A DNA stretch of 64,000 nt. Origin: Micromussa lordhowensis (lineage: Eukaryota > Cnidaria > Anthozoa > Scleractinia > Lobophylliidae). Below are positions 46,247 through 58,165 of this stretch, in pieces. The stretch is taken from positions 31,974,022-32,038,021 of the forward strand of contig OZ026596.1 of the NCBI GenBank assembly GCA_964020085.1. Reading direction: 5' to 3'. The notes under the pieces were generated by a model. The model was given only the letters and a program-made list of their open reading frames with translations, was not told the DNA's origin and made no database searches. Positions within the stretch are counted from its first letter, which is position 1; each line of letters begins with the position of its first letter. A program made the translations under genes and the position numbers.

Positions 46247-46971
46247 GAAGCATAGTTAGGGCCTGTTTACATGGAGGTGGGGGACCCCAGGTAGGTGAGG
46301 GGTCCCGGGGTCCCGGGGTGACTTTACTTGACTTTACTTGACTTGACTTTACTTGACGTTGTTGCGTGGTCGCTAGGCATGTAAACATTGAAAATGGCGG
46401 ACGAACGATGCATTTTGGCGGTCAGTGTTATTTTGTCTTTATTTTCTGCTCTCGCTGCAGCATTTCAATGCTGTGGCGTTTTACTGTCACTTTTGATGAT
46501 ACAAAGCCTCCGACAGAGGCAGTTAACGGCCATATTGTTCTGGTTCAATGTAACATGAACTCGACCCCGGCTCGGCGGGTTACCCCACCTCGAGTCGTTT
46601 ACATGGCAAAATGCGACCCCGGCTAGGCGGGTTACCCCACCTCGAGTCGTTTACATGGCAAAATGCGACCCCGGCTAGGCGGGTTACCCTACCTGGCAGA
46701 CCGGGCAACCCGCCTAGGCGGGTTACCCCACCTATCATGTAAACATGATCAAATAAAAATGAGAGATTATATGGAGAGGCGGGTTACCCCACCTAGGCGG
46801 GTTACCTCACCTACCTGGGGTCCCTCACCTCCATGTAAACAGGCCCTTAATGGAGGGGACTGACTGTGCAGGGTCAATAGCACGTGACCACGCAAAAACC
46901 ATAACAATAACATGCCCCTTTGAAGTTTGCCGGGTTTCATAACCAGTCCCCTCCATTAACTATGATCGAAG
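46247..46971. mobile_element. Outer MITE interrupted by a second MITE
   Basis: With the inner element removed, the left end reads CATAGTTAATGGAGGGGACTG. This matches exactly the reverse complement of the right end CAGTCCCCTCCATTAACTATG (46944-46964). Confidence 0.85.
46259..46846. mobile_element. Inner MITE with TTA duplication
   Basis: Termini GGGCCTGTTTACATGGAGGT and its mirror are flanked by TTA (46256-46258 and 46847-46849), a PIF/Harbinger-type target. It contains three units of a 52-base tandem repeat starting at 46562, 46614 and 46666 (CGACCCCGGCTAGGCGGGTT...), the last cut short. It also has a run of ACTTTACTTG units near 46320-46360. Confidence 0.88.
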
Positions 46972-47105
46972 TAACGCGGGGAATTCGCACGGTGAATCCG
47001 CGAAAGAAACCATGCTTACAGAAATGAGAGAATGTGGGTAAGAACGCTTCTTTTACAGGTTGCAATAGTAGTATTACTGTGTTTATTAGTTGGCTATTCA
47101 GAATT

Positions 47106-47417
47106 TTAGCGAAGTGCGTGTGCAACTTCTGACTCTTCCGATTCGGACTCTTCTGCTTCTGTCTCTAGCGGATCCTCTTCACACTTTCCTTTAAGTTTCA
47201 AACGGCTGGCACTGACAACAGGAACCGCGTCGTCTTCTTCGTTGTTGACCGGACCGTCCAGTTCGAGCAATTTATCTTGCTCAAAGTATGATCCTTTATC
47301 GCTAGCGGCGAGCGCTTCAGCCCATTCTTTACTAAATGCTTTCGAGGTTTTCCGTTTCGGTGTCTTCTTTGCATTTGAAAACCGACAGGATCTCTTGCGT
47401 TTCTTTTTTGAAGACAT
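47106..47417 (-). CDS. Intronless basic/acidic reading frame
   Basis: An ATG at 47417 opens 103 codons. It starts MSSKKKRKRSCRF with a nuclear-localisation-like Lys/Arg cluster, followed by FSKEWAEALAASDKG, and ends with an acidic Glu/Ser tail (TEAEESESEESE). The start and bias look coding. It lies in the last intron of copy B on the opposite strand. It could be a small host gene, a retrocopy or the remains of an element-encoded DNA-binding protein. No family is recognised. Confidence 0.38.
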   Translation of the reverse strand: MSSKKKRKRSCRFSNAKKTPKRKTSKAFSKEWAEALAASDKGSYFEQDKLLELDGPVNNEEDDAVPVVSASRLKLKGKCEEDPLETEAEESESEESEVAHALR

Positions 47418-47913
47418 CTTCCACCAGAAACAAATCGATTACGGCGTGACAGACGAATCAGTAATCATGCCGCGGTTCAGTGACTCTCAATTGCATTTTA
47501 ATTGGTAATGACAACTTGTTGACAGCTTCCAATTAGAGATAATTTATTCATAGAATCGTTTTTCCTTTATAACTTTGTCTAGCAGAAACCTTTTTTCGCG
47601 GAGCTTTTTGCATTTAAAAGAACTCGAAGAGATGTACATGGGAATACCAAAAACTAAAATTCAGCAAAATAATCGATTTTGGGGTATACTGATACCTTAA
47701 TTAGGACGATTGCTTTTTTAAATGCCACTGGGAATTCAAAATTTCAGAAATAAAGAAAAACACGAAGTGAGTCCTGGTAGTTGTAGTCAAATGACGCTAT
47801 CGTGCAAAACTGCTGTTGTGGGCTTTTGACTTGTTTTCTTAGGAGAAAACTAATTAGAAAATTTAATGTCAGAAGAGGTAATCATGCTGTTTTGCAAAGT
47901 TTAAAAAAAAATC

Positions 47914-48001
47914 TACGGAAGGGGGTTCAGAGCCACCTTAATTTTTCGGAATTTAAGGTGACTCCCCCTTAAACTGCTGAACTGCTGAGCCCCTTCCGTA
48001 G
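47914..48001. mobile_element. Short palindromic element
   Basis: TACGGAAGGGGGTTCAG at left and its near mirror CTGAGCCCCTTCCGTA at right, with CACCTTAA/TTAAGGTG in the stem. Confidence 0.75.
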
Positions 48002-48982
48002 AAATATAACTAAGTAATCATACGGTTTTTGCTCGTTCAATTTGGAATTAATTTGCACTTGTGAGTTTTTCAAAAAGCTGAAATTGCACGAGCCGCATGT
48101 AATGAAGCCATTTTCTCTCACTCGAGAAAACGCTTTTCGTCATCATTTTACGTGATATCATTGGCTTAGAAACATTTCTATTGTCGTTCAGCCAATCAAT
48201 ATCCAGAATTTGGATATGTAGTTTGCACTGGTGTTATACACTTTTTGCCCTGGTATTACACTATCTCCAGTGGTGTTTACTTGAACTACACTGCTCTCAG
48301 CCAATCAGGATCGAGTCATTTTTTCATGTATATTATTATTTTTCTTATTGTATAGAGAAATTTTGCGTCACATGTCGCGCATGGCAGTTTTGTAATTTCA
48401 CATGCGAAACTATGAATTAGTATAGGTAATTGCATGAATATGAGTGCAGTTAAGGATTTCAAAATTGCACGAGCCTTCAGGCTAGCGCAATTTGAAAGCA
48501 TTTCCAAATATCACGAGTAGTGTAAATCCTGTATTGCTCGAGCTTTCATACGATTGTTCATTTGTTATTTGACCGAGAAAATTGCGAACACGTGCTCGTT
48601 AATTTGCCTTGCAGTGCAAATTAAGAATTAACGATAAATTGGCCTGTTCTCAGCCAATCACAATAGAGTAATTTTCTCAGTCATATAATAAACATTGAAA
48701 TTTCGTGCCTACATTAAGGAGTGATTTGTAACCCATAATACTAGAAAGGTAACTTGAGTATGAAACCAGCTGCTGTAAACGTTTTCCCTGTTCTGTTGGC
48801 ACTTCTTTCCACTAGTGGATGATATCGCTATCACCATACCCAGCCCCCCGCCTACTCCCTTGACAGCCTGTTTTATCGTAGATTCCAGCAGATCTTGATC
48901 GAGACTATCAATTTTTCTTTTAACTACTTGTCAACCCTCTAGTTTGTCTGTTTACGTTACTAATTACTAATCATTATTTCAG

Positions 48983-49176
48983 CTCATCCTCGGCCTCATG
49001 AAGTGACATCAATTCCACTCAACAGCAATGTGTTGCAAATGGTACAGTGCGTTTCAGATTTGGAGGAGAGACTGAAAGCTTCGATAACAGTCGATATACA
49101 GAGGATGAAAGACGAAATCATCAATACTTTAAACCGAACTAGCGATATGAATACCTCGTTTACTAATGAGAACTAA
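48983..49176 (+). CDS. Copy B, terminal exon: coiled-coil tail
   Basis: Acceptor tcattatttcag, phase 1 in, 194 bases, stop TAA at 49174-49176. It encodes about 65 residues: a Pro/His-rich start, then LQMVQCVSDLEERLKASI and IQRMKDEIINTL in heptad spacing, then an Asn/Thr-rich end. It shares LEERLK and layout with the copy A tail at 3586-3755. Confidence 0.72.
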
Positions 49177-49530
49177 TCGCTCCTCGGATATCCGAATGGT
49201 ATTAGACGGCGGTCAAACGTCTGAATTTCACCAAATCCCTCATTTTCAGGCAAAACTTAAGATGGTCACTAAAACATTAACAAGCTTTAAACGCAACACT
49301 GAAAGAATTTAGGAACTTGATAATTTGTATTACCTCTACTATTTACTGTAACGTTTTCAAACAAAACTTTTGCACATTTTCTTTTCAATTCAAGGCCACG
49401 AATACGGAAAGAGGCGTTGAATTTTGCGTTTGACTGTTAAGACAAGAAGCATTTACTTCCGGGGTCGGTTAGTTAAGCAATAGACCACAAGTTTCTATGG
49501 GTTATAGGCTGATAAACCACGCGGGATCTT

Positions 49531-49603
49531 GGTAGAACACGAGAAGAATTTGTAAATCACGAGCCGCAGGCGAGTGGTTTACGAATTCTTCGAGTGTTCT
49601 ACC
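49531..49603. mobile_element. Short palindrome
   Basis: GGTAGAACACGAGAAGAATT is mirrored by AATTCTTCGAGTGTTCTACC. Confidence 0.75.
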
Positions 49604-50022
49604 AACATCCCAAATTTTTTTATTTCAGCTTTGAACCCCATTCAGAACCTTTAATGAGTCACAGCGTAACATAGCCCACCGCCTAAGCTTCTAGCCAAAC
49701 TGCAGAGATATTTAGTGTGGCTATCGCTTTTCAATGGAGTTTTCAATAGAGTGGTTTTCAAGTGAGTGTCGCAAGTAATTAGACAGTTGGTTTTGGTTTT
49801 ACTACGGTTTGAGATTGGCTGAGAAGTCTAATGAACCATTTTACAGTTGTCTCGTGCTCAGTGACCTCGCCTTCGAATGACAGCGAAGCTGGAAGTGACC
49901 TTGCTTTGATACCAACGTCTCTGCATTTGTCATGTAGATGCACCTAGTAAGCATTAGAACAACTTGATTGAGGTCTGCATCAAAACAAGGTCACCTCCAG
50001 CCTCGCTACAATTCAAAGGCCA

Positions 50023-50255
50023 GGGGCCCGTTTTTCGAAAGCCCCGGAAACTTTTCGGGCCCGTAAAGCCATTTTTTTAGTTCATCTGTATCTCAAAACG
50101 GAGAAGTGTGTACGCCTGAAACTTCTTGTGTGAAGAGACCCTCTGTTTGTATTAAGAGTACGTGAATAAAACAGCTCTGTAATAATATGGTTTGAGATTT
50201 TGCTACTGCCTTTTTGGGTGCGAAACCTTTTCGGGACCTTCGAGAAACGGGCCCC
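50023..50255. mobile_element. Inverted-repeat element
   Basis: GGGGCCCGTTTTTCGAAAG at left and a mirrored CTTCGAGAAACGGGCCCC at right, with CGGAAACTTTTCGGG/CGAAACCTTTTCGGGAC inside. Confidence 0.72.
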
Positions 50256-50281
50256 AGGTCACTGAGCAGACAATAACTTAA

Positions 50282-50670
50282 GGCGGGGGTAAACCCGAAA
50301 GCCGTATTTTGGCTGGGTATTATGTTTTTAATGCAAGTATCTCGTTTACGTTTCAAGCAATCAAGAATATCTATGCTCATCTCACATATCTATGTTTTGG
50401 GTTGTTTTGTAAATTTTTGGGGGATTTTTAGGTATATTTGGAGGATTAGTAAAATTGATGGAAATAGGAAATTTTGAAGATTTGTTGTTGTTTTAAAATT
50501 AGAGTTTGAAATTAAAAAATGGTACATACACTCCAAACAGTTTCCCAACAACCTGGGGTGCCATTGTGCGGTCGGGCAACTGTCTGGTGGTGTTCCATAA
50601 CCCTTTTTTTCCCTTTCAACCTCTCTTTAAACTTACCAAAATTTCACTTCAATTCACCTTTACCCCCGCC
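50282..50670. mobile_element. MITE with TTAA duplication, second copy
   Basis: Termini GGCGGGGGTAAAC and GGTTTACCCCCGCC-like are flanked by TTAA at 50278-50281 and 50671-50674. Same family as 2411-2817. Confidence 0.85.
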
Positions 50671-51593
50671 TTAAAATGGTCCATTGGTAAGCAATTGGGT
50701 TTTGGTTTACGACACTCTAATCTGAGTATTGTAAAACCAAAATCAAAGTAATGACTCTGGCCAACTACAAATCACACAGACAATCCACTGAACCAATCAA
50801 ACGTCAGAGCAAGTCACGCATGTAGCTAACGCAAAGCGCGGGAAAACGTGACTGTGCGAGCGAGTCACGATTAGTTTCGGTTTTACAATCGCTTATCCTG
50901 GAGATGCAAAACCACAGCAAACTACGAATTGCTTTGGACAAAAGTGAAAATCTCTCTATTTCATTTTATAACTTACACACATCAACTAAACGTTCTCAAA
51001 TACAGTGACTGTAACAATTGAGTTAATTGTCGTTCAATACGCGTCAAAATGAAGCGCGTGTAAATGACACGTATAAAATAAAACAGCTGTGACACTAACC
51101 CACTGGAACAAGATACCAGAGTACCTGCAATAAGTAAGGGCCCGTTGATGGTAGATATACTCCAAATAGAAATAACTAATTGTACTAGTGGAAAAATCAA
51201 AAGTAATGTTAGAAATCACTAAATGTTTACAATGATAAAAGTGAATAAGGCATGAGTGGAACTTCTTTAAAATGGATACCAAAGGGACATAATCGAATAA
51301 TCATACTAATGCTGTTTTCCTGGCTCGTAAACTGTCCGTAGAGTAGGCAAATCATTATTTACATTTATCATTGCTAGCATACGACTTTAATAGAGAAGTT
51401 CACATACGAGATACGAATAAATATTTCAATGGCTTGTAAATCTTAGTAATTTGTGAAATTGTAGTTCTCTGGGTTTTATATTGAAGGAGATATCGAACGA
51501 GTTTCTCGATAGCAAAAGCGCTAATGACCCAAGACATAAATCAAGCGCGAAGTTCTTGAGGTATAGCTAATCGTTCCCTTGCTCGGCATACTT

Positions 51594-52251
51594 AAATGGA
51601 CTTGTCCTACCAGACCTCGATTATGCAGATATTGTCTGGGGAGACCAGGCAGGTCTTACAACACAGGTGAAACAGTTGCAATCTTTTCAAAATCGCTTTG
51701 CAAAGAAGACTGTAAAGGCAAACGCGACGTCAGCTGAAACCCTGTCATCGTTGTGGTGGGCCCCCTTGAACGCGAGGCGTTTCGGTCATCGATCAATCTC
51801 GTTCCCAGAGTCTTCGTTCCCCTTGACCAGCGGTCGGAAACGAGAGCTCAGTCTGCATCTATGGCGCATCCATGCGAGGCGCATGCCTGAAATGGTTGCT
51901 CCCAGAGCTCTCGTTTTCCGACCGCTGGTCAAGGGGAACGAAGACTCTGGGAACGAGATTGGTCATCGATGTTTTCTTGTACAAGATGCATTGATTAAAT
52001 GTGAGGTCCCTGAACATCTCGATGTGTTCAGTTCTACAATGAGCCAACAACACGGCTACAATACCCGAAATGGTCGCATGCCCATAGTCAGCAGGCCTAG
52101 AACGGAATGGGGCAGAAACAAAACATACTATAAAGCAATTAACGATTGGACCTTACTGCCGAGTGACCTCAAGAGACAGATGCCCAAAACGATTTTTAAA
52201 TTTAATCTGAAACAATTTTTATTGAATTTAGTTAGTAAAGAAATTTCTTAG
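51594..52251 (+). pseudogene. LINE reverse transcriptase C-terminal fragment, interrupted by a MITE
   Basis: The frame reads NGLVLPDLDYADIVWGDQAG, then LQSFQNRFAKK, SSLWWAPLNARRFGHR and YNTRNGR, then KAINDWTLLPSDLKR. This order and the motifs LDYxxxVWG, QNR and YNTR match the thumb and tail of CR1/L2-type LINE reverse transcriptases. The palm domain and endonuclease are absent, so this is a 5'-truncated copy, ending TAG... at 52251 before a short tail. A 168-base MITE sits within it without breaking the frame. Confidence 0.82.
51794..51961. mobile_element. Foldback MITE with 9-base duplication inside the LINE frame
   Basis: Termini CAATCTCGTTCCCAGAGTC and its exact mirror; target duplication GTCATCGAT at 51785-51793 and 51962-51970. 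A 9-base duplication with long arms is typical of Mutator-like elements. Element plus duplication is 177 bases, a multiple of three. Confidence 0.88.
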
Positions 52252-52397
52252 TCTTATGCTTTAATTTTAACCTTTGTTTTTTCAACAGGACCCTCCTGAA
52301 AACCACCTTCGGGTGATTGGAGGCCTCCTCTTAAAATATGATTTATTATTATTACCTTGTCAGAATTTTGGGAAAAGAAATCGTTGGATAGTAAATC

Positions 52398-52540
52398 TCT
52401 TATTAGACGTGTTTGTGTGTAGTATCACTGTATATTTTTACTCGTTGTTTGTATTTTGACTCGCCCTACGGGCTCGTCAAAATCATGCACAACTCGTAAA
52501 AATATGCAGCGATGCTACACACCAAAACGTCTAATAAGAT
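52398..52540. mobile_element. Palindromic element
   Basis: TCTTATTAGACGTGTTTGTG at left mirrored by CACACCAAAACGTCTAATAAGA at right, with TTTTGACTCGCC...GGCTCGTCAAAA at the centre. Confidence 0.78.
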
Positions 52541-52680
52541 ATATTTATTATATGATTTGGGTTTGTAGCCGATCTAACGCGTGCTCTGATTGGCTAATAC
52601 TAGGGCATTATTCTCCCGCAATGCCCACGGGCCGATTACGGCCCTGCAAAAGCCAAGCAAAAAGCCATATAATAAACAAC

Positions 52681-52819
52681 TTATTAACCTCGAACGTTCG
52701 GTCTTTACGGGAAAATCTCAAACCTCGGCCTTGCCGTATTGACCTCGCTATCGCTCGGTCAATACGGCAAGGTCTCGGTCCGAGATTTTCCCGTAAAGAC
52801 CTCACTGTCGGTTAATAAG
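52681..52819. mobile_element. Long hairpin element
   Basis: TTATTAACCTCGAACGTTCGG and its near mirror end at TTAATAA. The stem includes GTCTTTACGGGAAAATCTC and GCCTTGCCGTATTGACC with their complements. Confidence 0.82.
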
Positions 52820-52829
52820 TAGTTAGTAT

Positions 52830-55800
52830 AATGACATCTTGATCTCCAATATCCCAAACGAATCCTTTGAGACCCAACCTGGGCGTGCAAGATAGCACTC
52901 TTGTTCATGTTTTTTTATAACCTTTGAGGTTTTTGATCATTTCAGAGCTAAGTCGGCGTAAATACGTGAAGGCAATGCCTAAAAATATTCCAATCTCTCC
53001 CGGTCAAGCTATTTAAAGAATTTCCCATGGTGCTCTGACAGGAAAGTTCTTTTAGGAAAAGTAAAAAGCTGTAAAACTGAAAGGTTTAGTTTTAATTGAA
53101 TTAAACTGACAGCAAGAAACATTCCACTGTGAAACAGACTAGGGTGTGGTGGACATGTTGTGTTGTGTTTTCATTTGTTATCTCTTTATTACTTTCCTGA
53201 GTATTATTACAAATGTTTGTTTAGCTGTCTAGCTGAGTGTAATATTGATTTCATTGGAAACTGCATAAAATACTTCATTTGTCTCCAGAGCAGCTTGTCT
53301 CTTAACACTTTCGATTAGCGCAAAAAGGCTACTCTGAAAGAAAGCTAACCTAGCTTATCTAAAAAAATCTAATCTCCAACCGAGCTGAATAATTTATCAA
53401 CTACAAATGAAAAAGTAAACTCTTTGACAAAAATATCTGTTATCTCAACCAATATACACAGACTTGGTTTAATATCATCGAAGGTTCAAAGGTAAAAATA
53501 TCTGAGTAAAATACTTTTTTCATTCTCCCTCGCTATAGCTCCAAGAAAATAATTTAAAAACTACAAAGGGGTAATTGCTTTTAATTAAACCTCAGATGAA
53601 TTGGAACGATCTAAAATTTCCTTACGCTTTACCGCCGAGCGATACTATAATCAAATTTATCCTATCCAGCCGCTAAATAATGTTTTGAATTAAGTACAAA
53701 TGAATATTTTCGCTCTTTCGCAGTTAGCTTCATTAGAATGCCACAGACGGGGCGCACCTTTGCTACTGATGCTGAGTTTAAAAAAGTTTTGGCACAAATT
53801 CATTCCACTTTTCTCTTCGTTATCTCACTTTCAACGGATTTGTTAAATCCGAAATATTGTTAGTTTCAAGTGTGTGATAAGAATTATTAGTACGCATCTC
53901 GTACATTAATTTTTTACGAATTTAAATAAATGATAAAAAAAAATTGATTCTGGAAAAAAAGTTAATATTCTCGAACAGGTTAAATTTCCCTTTTTGTAAA
54001 CAAATGTTATTCATATGTAAACCGTGAAACCTCACACCTTTAAGGACACACAGTTAATGAATTAAAGCGGTGTAAATTACGAGCTATTGCGAAGATGAAA
54101 TGATAAACATCTCGATTTCAATATCTACTTCATTCATAACATTTTTATTAGTGCAGAAATTGTCTAGTTTTTTAGCCGCCCATCATCGTTCAAGGCTTAA
54201 CTTTCAAATCGCCGCCCTGATTGCTCCTGGTCAATCGTGTAAAAAACGAATGCATAGCCCTAATTGACTGCAAAAGGCAGCAACATTTACATGCCTTGTT
54301 CTACCTGCTAGCGAATTTTAACAAGCTGACAGTGCCAGCTTCGTGATACCATCAACATTCAAAGGAATCAGTTATCAAGGAAATTATAGATAAAGCGTGA
54401 ACTCGTAGGAGGTCCGTAATTTGCCTAACAGTGTTTCAAGGGAGCAGTAATTTAAATTCTGATTACGATTAAAAAAAAACTCACAAAGGCACTTCCTTTT
54501 GTAGTCGACGAGCCAACATTAAATTTTCAACCCAAACCTTTTGTCTGAAGACTAGAGGCTAGAACGAACAAACTCCGCATGCAATTGGATCTGGGGGACA
54601 ACCTTGTAAGTACAAACTAGGAATTGTCGCAATCATGTACCATAATGTGTATATTTCCAACAAAAATGGGTAAGAAAAGACGACTTTTGAAGCCATCGTC
54701 ATTTTTTAGGCTAGAAAGGTTTCACTTTTAATGCGAATCCAGGAGAGACCGCAAACGAAACTACTGCTGATATACGTAGCATCATTCATGAAAGGTCTTT
54801 TTCAGTTTGGACTCAGTCTATCTACATCGCGTTACGTTTTCTACGTGATATCAGCCTTGCTTAATTGTAATTCTATTACTGTACTGTTAATAGCGCTTGT
54901 CAGGAAACTGCTGCATTTTCTTTCCTGAGTGGGTGGCAAAAAAAAGAAAAAGATTTTAATGAATTGACGACAAGTACTGTAATATAAGATTCTCCAAGAT
55001 CCCACATGTGGAACATAATTCTGCAGCATGGTAAAAATTTGAAGCTTATCATTTTTGGAAAATCTTCGTACTTGCATTGGGTTAAAATTTTAGATAGAGG
55101 GCACGCCTTTTTTAAATCACTTGCGGTGATAAATATTTTCTTCCATTTTTAACATAATTAAGGGGTAAAATAAATGGAAATTGTTTTCCAATACAATATA
55201 TTGTATTTCTCGCTATATAACAGCTGCATGACTGATTCAAAATCATCTTGCTTGAATGACTTCGAGAACTAAGGGAGATAAAATCGACGAACAAAAAGTA
55301 GATGAAACCTTAAATGTCCTGAACCAACCAGTATTTTAAGGCAACGTAGCTTTAGGCAGAAAACCACAACTAGTTTAAAATGTTTCATCGCAATTTCTTA
55401 ATGGTCTAGACAATGTTAAAACACAATCTTAGTACCTGTATTTAGTTGTAGCGTTGGCGTGAAAACTTTTAACCAAAATTTAAATTTTGTTGTTATTCAA
55501 TACCGAGAATGAAAAGCAAAGCAATGTCGTGCTAGAAGTTAACAAGTTGTGGCTATCCTGTTTTCAAAAACATATATGATTATACTTCTCTAGTTTTCTT
55601 CAGTTTAAAAAGGCAGGTTGTTAGAGTTCCAAAAAAAAACGTTGCGATTTTATAGTCCCGTTAATATTTTATTACAAGTGTTCCCAGAATTTAGAAAGCT
55701 CGCTCACATGAAACATTTGTACCTGGTGTGATTTGACTTTTCCTGATAAGTTCTGATTTTTTTTCCCGATTAGTTATCTCAAGAATTGTTGGTTTTTGTT

Positions 55801-58020
55801 TCGATCAGAACAGTTTTAATTTGAACCCACTCTAGTGCCTTTTAGCTAAACTTCGTCAGTCGACACAAGAGCACCTAATTCAATTGTTATAACATATTCA
55901 GTTCTTGTAATTTAGAACATCGCTTGTCTCAAAGTCTTCCAAAGTAGCATAGGCAGATTGGATTTATTTAGAATAAATAAAAGACGTTTTCTTCAGAGAC
56001 GGAAATTTCTGCCTTTTGAGGCATATTGTTAAAAGATTATAACAAGGCTATCTTGCTCGTTATCAGTGCACCTGCGCCCAAAACAATAGAACTATTTGTT
56101 GTGAACGATTTATTTTCATCGCAAACACAACCTTGTTTACGGAAATGTTCTTGTTTGTTGAAAAAACCTGGTCCCAAAGTAGATGTTTTGTACCTCACGT
56201 TTCCTCATTTAGATTGAGCGCCTCATTCATCACCCTGACTGCACTATTCAGCAAAAATTCAATTCTGACAATGCTTTGAGAAATTAGTGACTTAATCAAT
56301 ACATTGAATCATTTAGCGTTGGTGCAACCCAAGTGAATTTCGTCAACTCATTTGCTTGATGGAGAACTTCTTCCTTAATTGCAACGAAATGTCATGAACT
56401 TGACTTTTTACAGCTCAGTCCCTGTATGTTCTCCTTGATCTGTTGATTAATAATATTATACTAATAGAAAATTACTTTCCTTAATCTTTAACCGTTCGCC
56501 ATATCTTTTACACTATGTCTAATTCTTAGTGTACAGTGTTTAGGTTTTTAAATTCTTATATCTAGTAACAAAGGCTAAGGTTTGCTACCTTTTGCCTAGA
56601 AAACCAAACTCACTTACTGACGTAATCTAGTTGTTTTGGCTTCCTGGCCTTAACACACAGTTATACTGGAAATAAATTCAGGAAAACAGACTCTTATTTT
56701 TCAACAGACACCCAGAGAAATGAATTAGATAGGTGCTTTAAGATCGCGCCTTATCTTTTGATAACAGTATTTCATGACAAGGCTCTATTCAAATCTCTCC
56801 ACGACTACAAAAGTTGTTTCTCGCTTCAATGCGGGGAGTATTCTAATCGAAGTGTCCGCTAGGTTTGTTTAGAGTGACTTGTGATATACATGTCTTTCTC
56901 TGTAGCGAGTCACCCATCGGCAGACTTCCGTATTTTTTCATTCACTTATTTTCTTTGAGTTCTACCGACACGTGTAAATGAAATAAACTTATTAGTCCCT
57001 AAATTTTAAAGTAAGCGCGATACATCGAGATTTTTAATGTGCGCGATTTTTCCCAGTCGATTCTGAACTCGATATTTCAGAGCCTTCCACTCTTAAGGCC
57101 GCAGTGTACAAATGTACTTGTCTGACTGTGCGAGATCTTTGTTATGGTTTGCCGTTTCTCAGTATCTGATTGTTTTGCCTTATTGTGGCAGCAAGTTGGT
57201 TTGTGTTCACCCGCCCGGCGCCTCGACGCTGCTTCTTTTAATTAAGACTACGCGGAGTGTGGACCAGTTAATAAATAGAACAAAAGATAGAATCTTGGAC
57301 TGACTAAAGAACTTCGTGAAATTTTCATGAGTTTCCAGTGGGGCGGTGATTGTGCACGGAATATAATCAGAAAAAAATTCACTTGCATTGGGGTCGAATT
57401 AGGCGTGAGCATAATAAAGAACGACTTAAGCAAAAGTCATGTTCGCGTTAGATAGCAGATAAATAATTTTAGAAGAACTAAACAAAAATTTATCTGAAAT
57501 TTATCCGCAATTTTTAAGAAACTCTTCCACCAAGGTTACATAATGCTATTGTCTTAACCAGTCGAGACAAGTCTTATCTTGGCTTGTCTATCGTCAATCG
57601 TTATTTCTTGAACCAATAAAAGGAATTCCCTTACCAAGTATCTTGACAGCATTTAACAGAACCTGCCAAATAAATGCGCTCGGCCCACGTTCTCATCATT
57701 AATAAAAATCATCAATTTTTCAGAACACTCACGATTCTATCTAATGGAAAAATACCTCTATGAATGGATTTGAAATTAAGCGGAATAAAAATCACTTCCT
57801 TTGGGCTTTTAAGGTCACACAAAAGACCCCCCGAGTGGCGTGAGAAGACTTCCAAATGCCCCAGCGGTTGTCCGTCAAAAGAAATCGGAGATGAGAAAAA
57901 GCAAAATTAATACCATTTTGAAACCTAGGGTTACTTTGTCACTAATTTCCTTGACCACACTAATAGAAAAATACCCTCCATTCATAGATCATATATTTGT
58001 TTGCTATCATAGTTCTGACA
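52830..58020. other. AT-rich intergenic stretch, no gene or element recognised
   Basis: About 5.2 kb with few inverted repeats compared with the rest of the window. Open frames at 54731-54928, 56026-56217 and 57112-57303 lack splice or domain support. It may hold regulatory sequence for the gene starting at 58114, but nothing specific can be read. Confidence 0.55.
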
Positions 58021-58026
58021 GACGAA

Positions 58027-58033
58027 TATAAAA
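58027..58033 (+). promoter_or_regulatory. TATA box of the secreted-protein gene
   Basis: TATAAAA lies 87 bases before the ATG at 58114, leaving room for a short 5' UTR with transcription starting near 58058. Confidence 0.55.
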
Positions 58034-58113
58034 CCTGAGTGGCATATCACCGCACCACAAAAGCCAAAGGAACGCAACGAGGAGAGCACCTAAAAACTCT
58101 GAGCGCGTTCATC

Positions 58114-58165
58114 ATGGAAAAAATTGCATCCCTAGTGGTTTTTGCTGCCTTCTTTGCTCTAACAT
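58114..58165 (+). CDS. Secreted-protein gene, exon 1: signal peptide
   Basis: The ATG opens MEKIASLVVFAAFFALT, a clean signal peptide core, and the exon ends at a strong donor (ACAT|gtaagt) in phase 1. The ATG is preferred over an upstream in-frame GTG because of the TATA box distance and the signal peptide. Four more exons, all joined in phase 1, follow in frame up to 63912. The gene continues past the window end, so the mature product is not fully visible. Confidence 0.62.
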
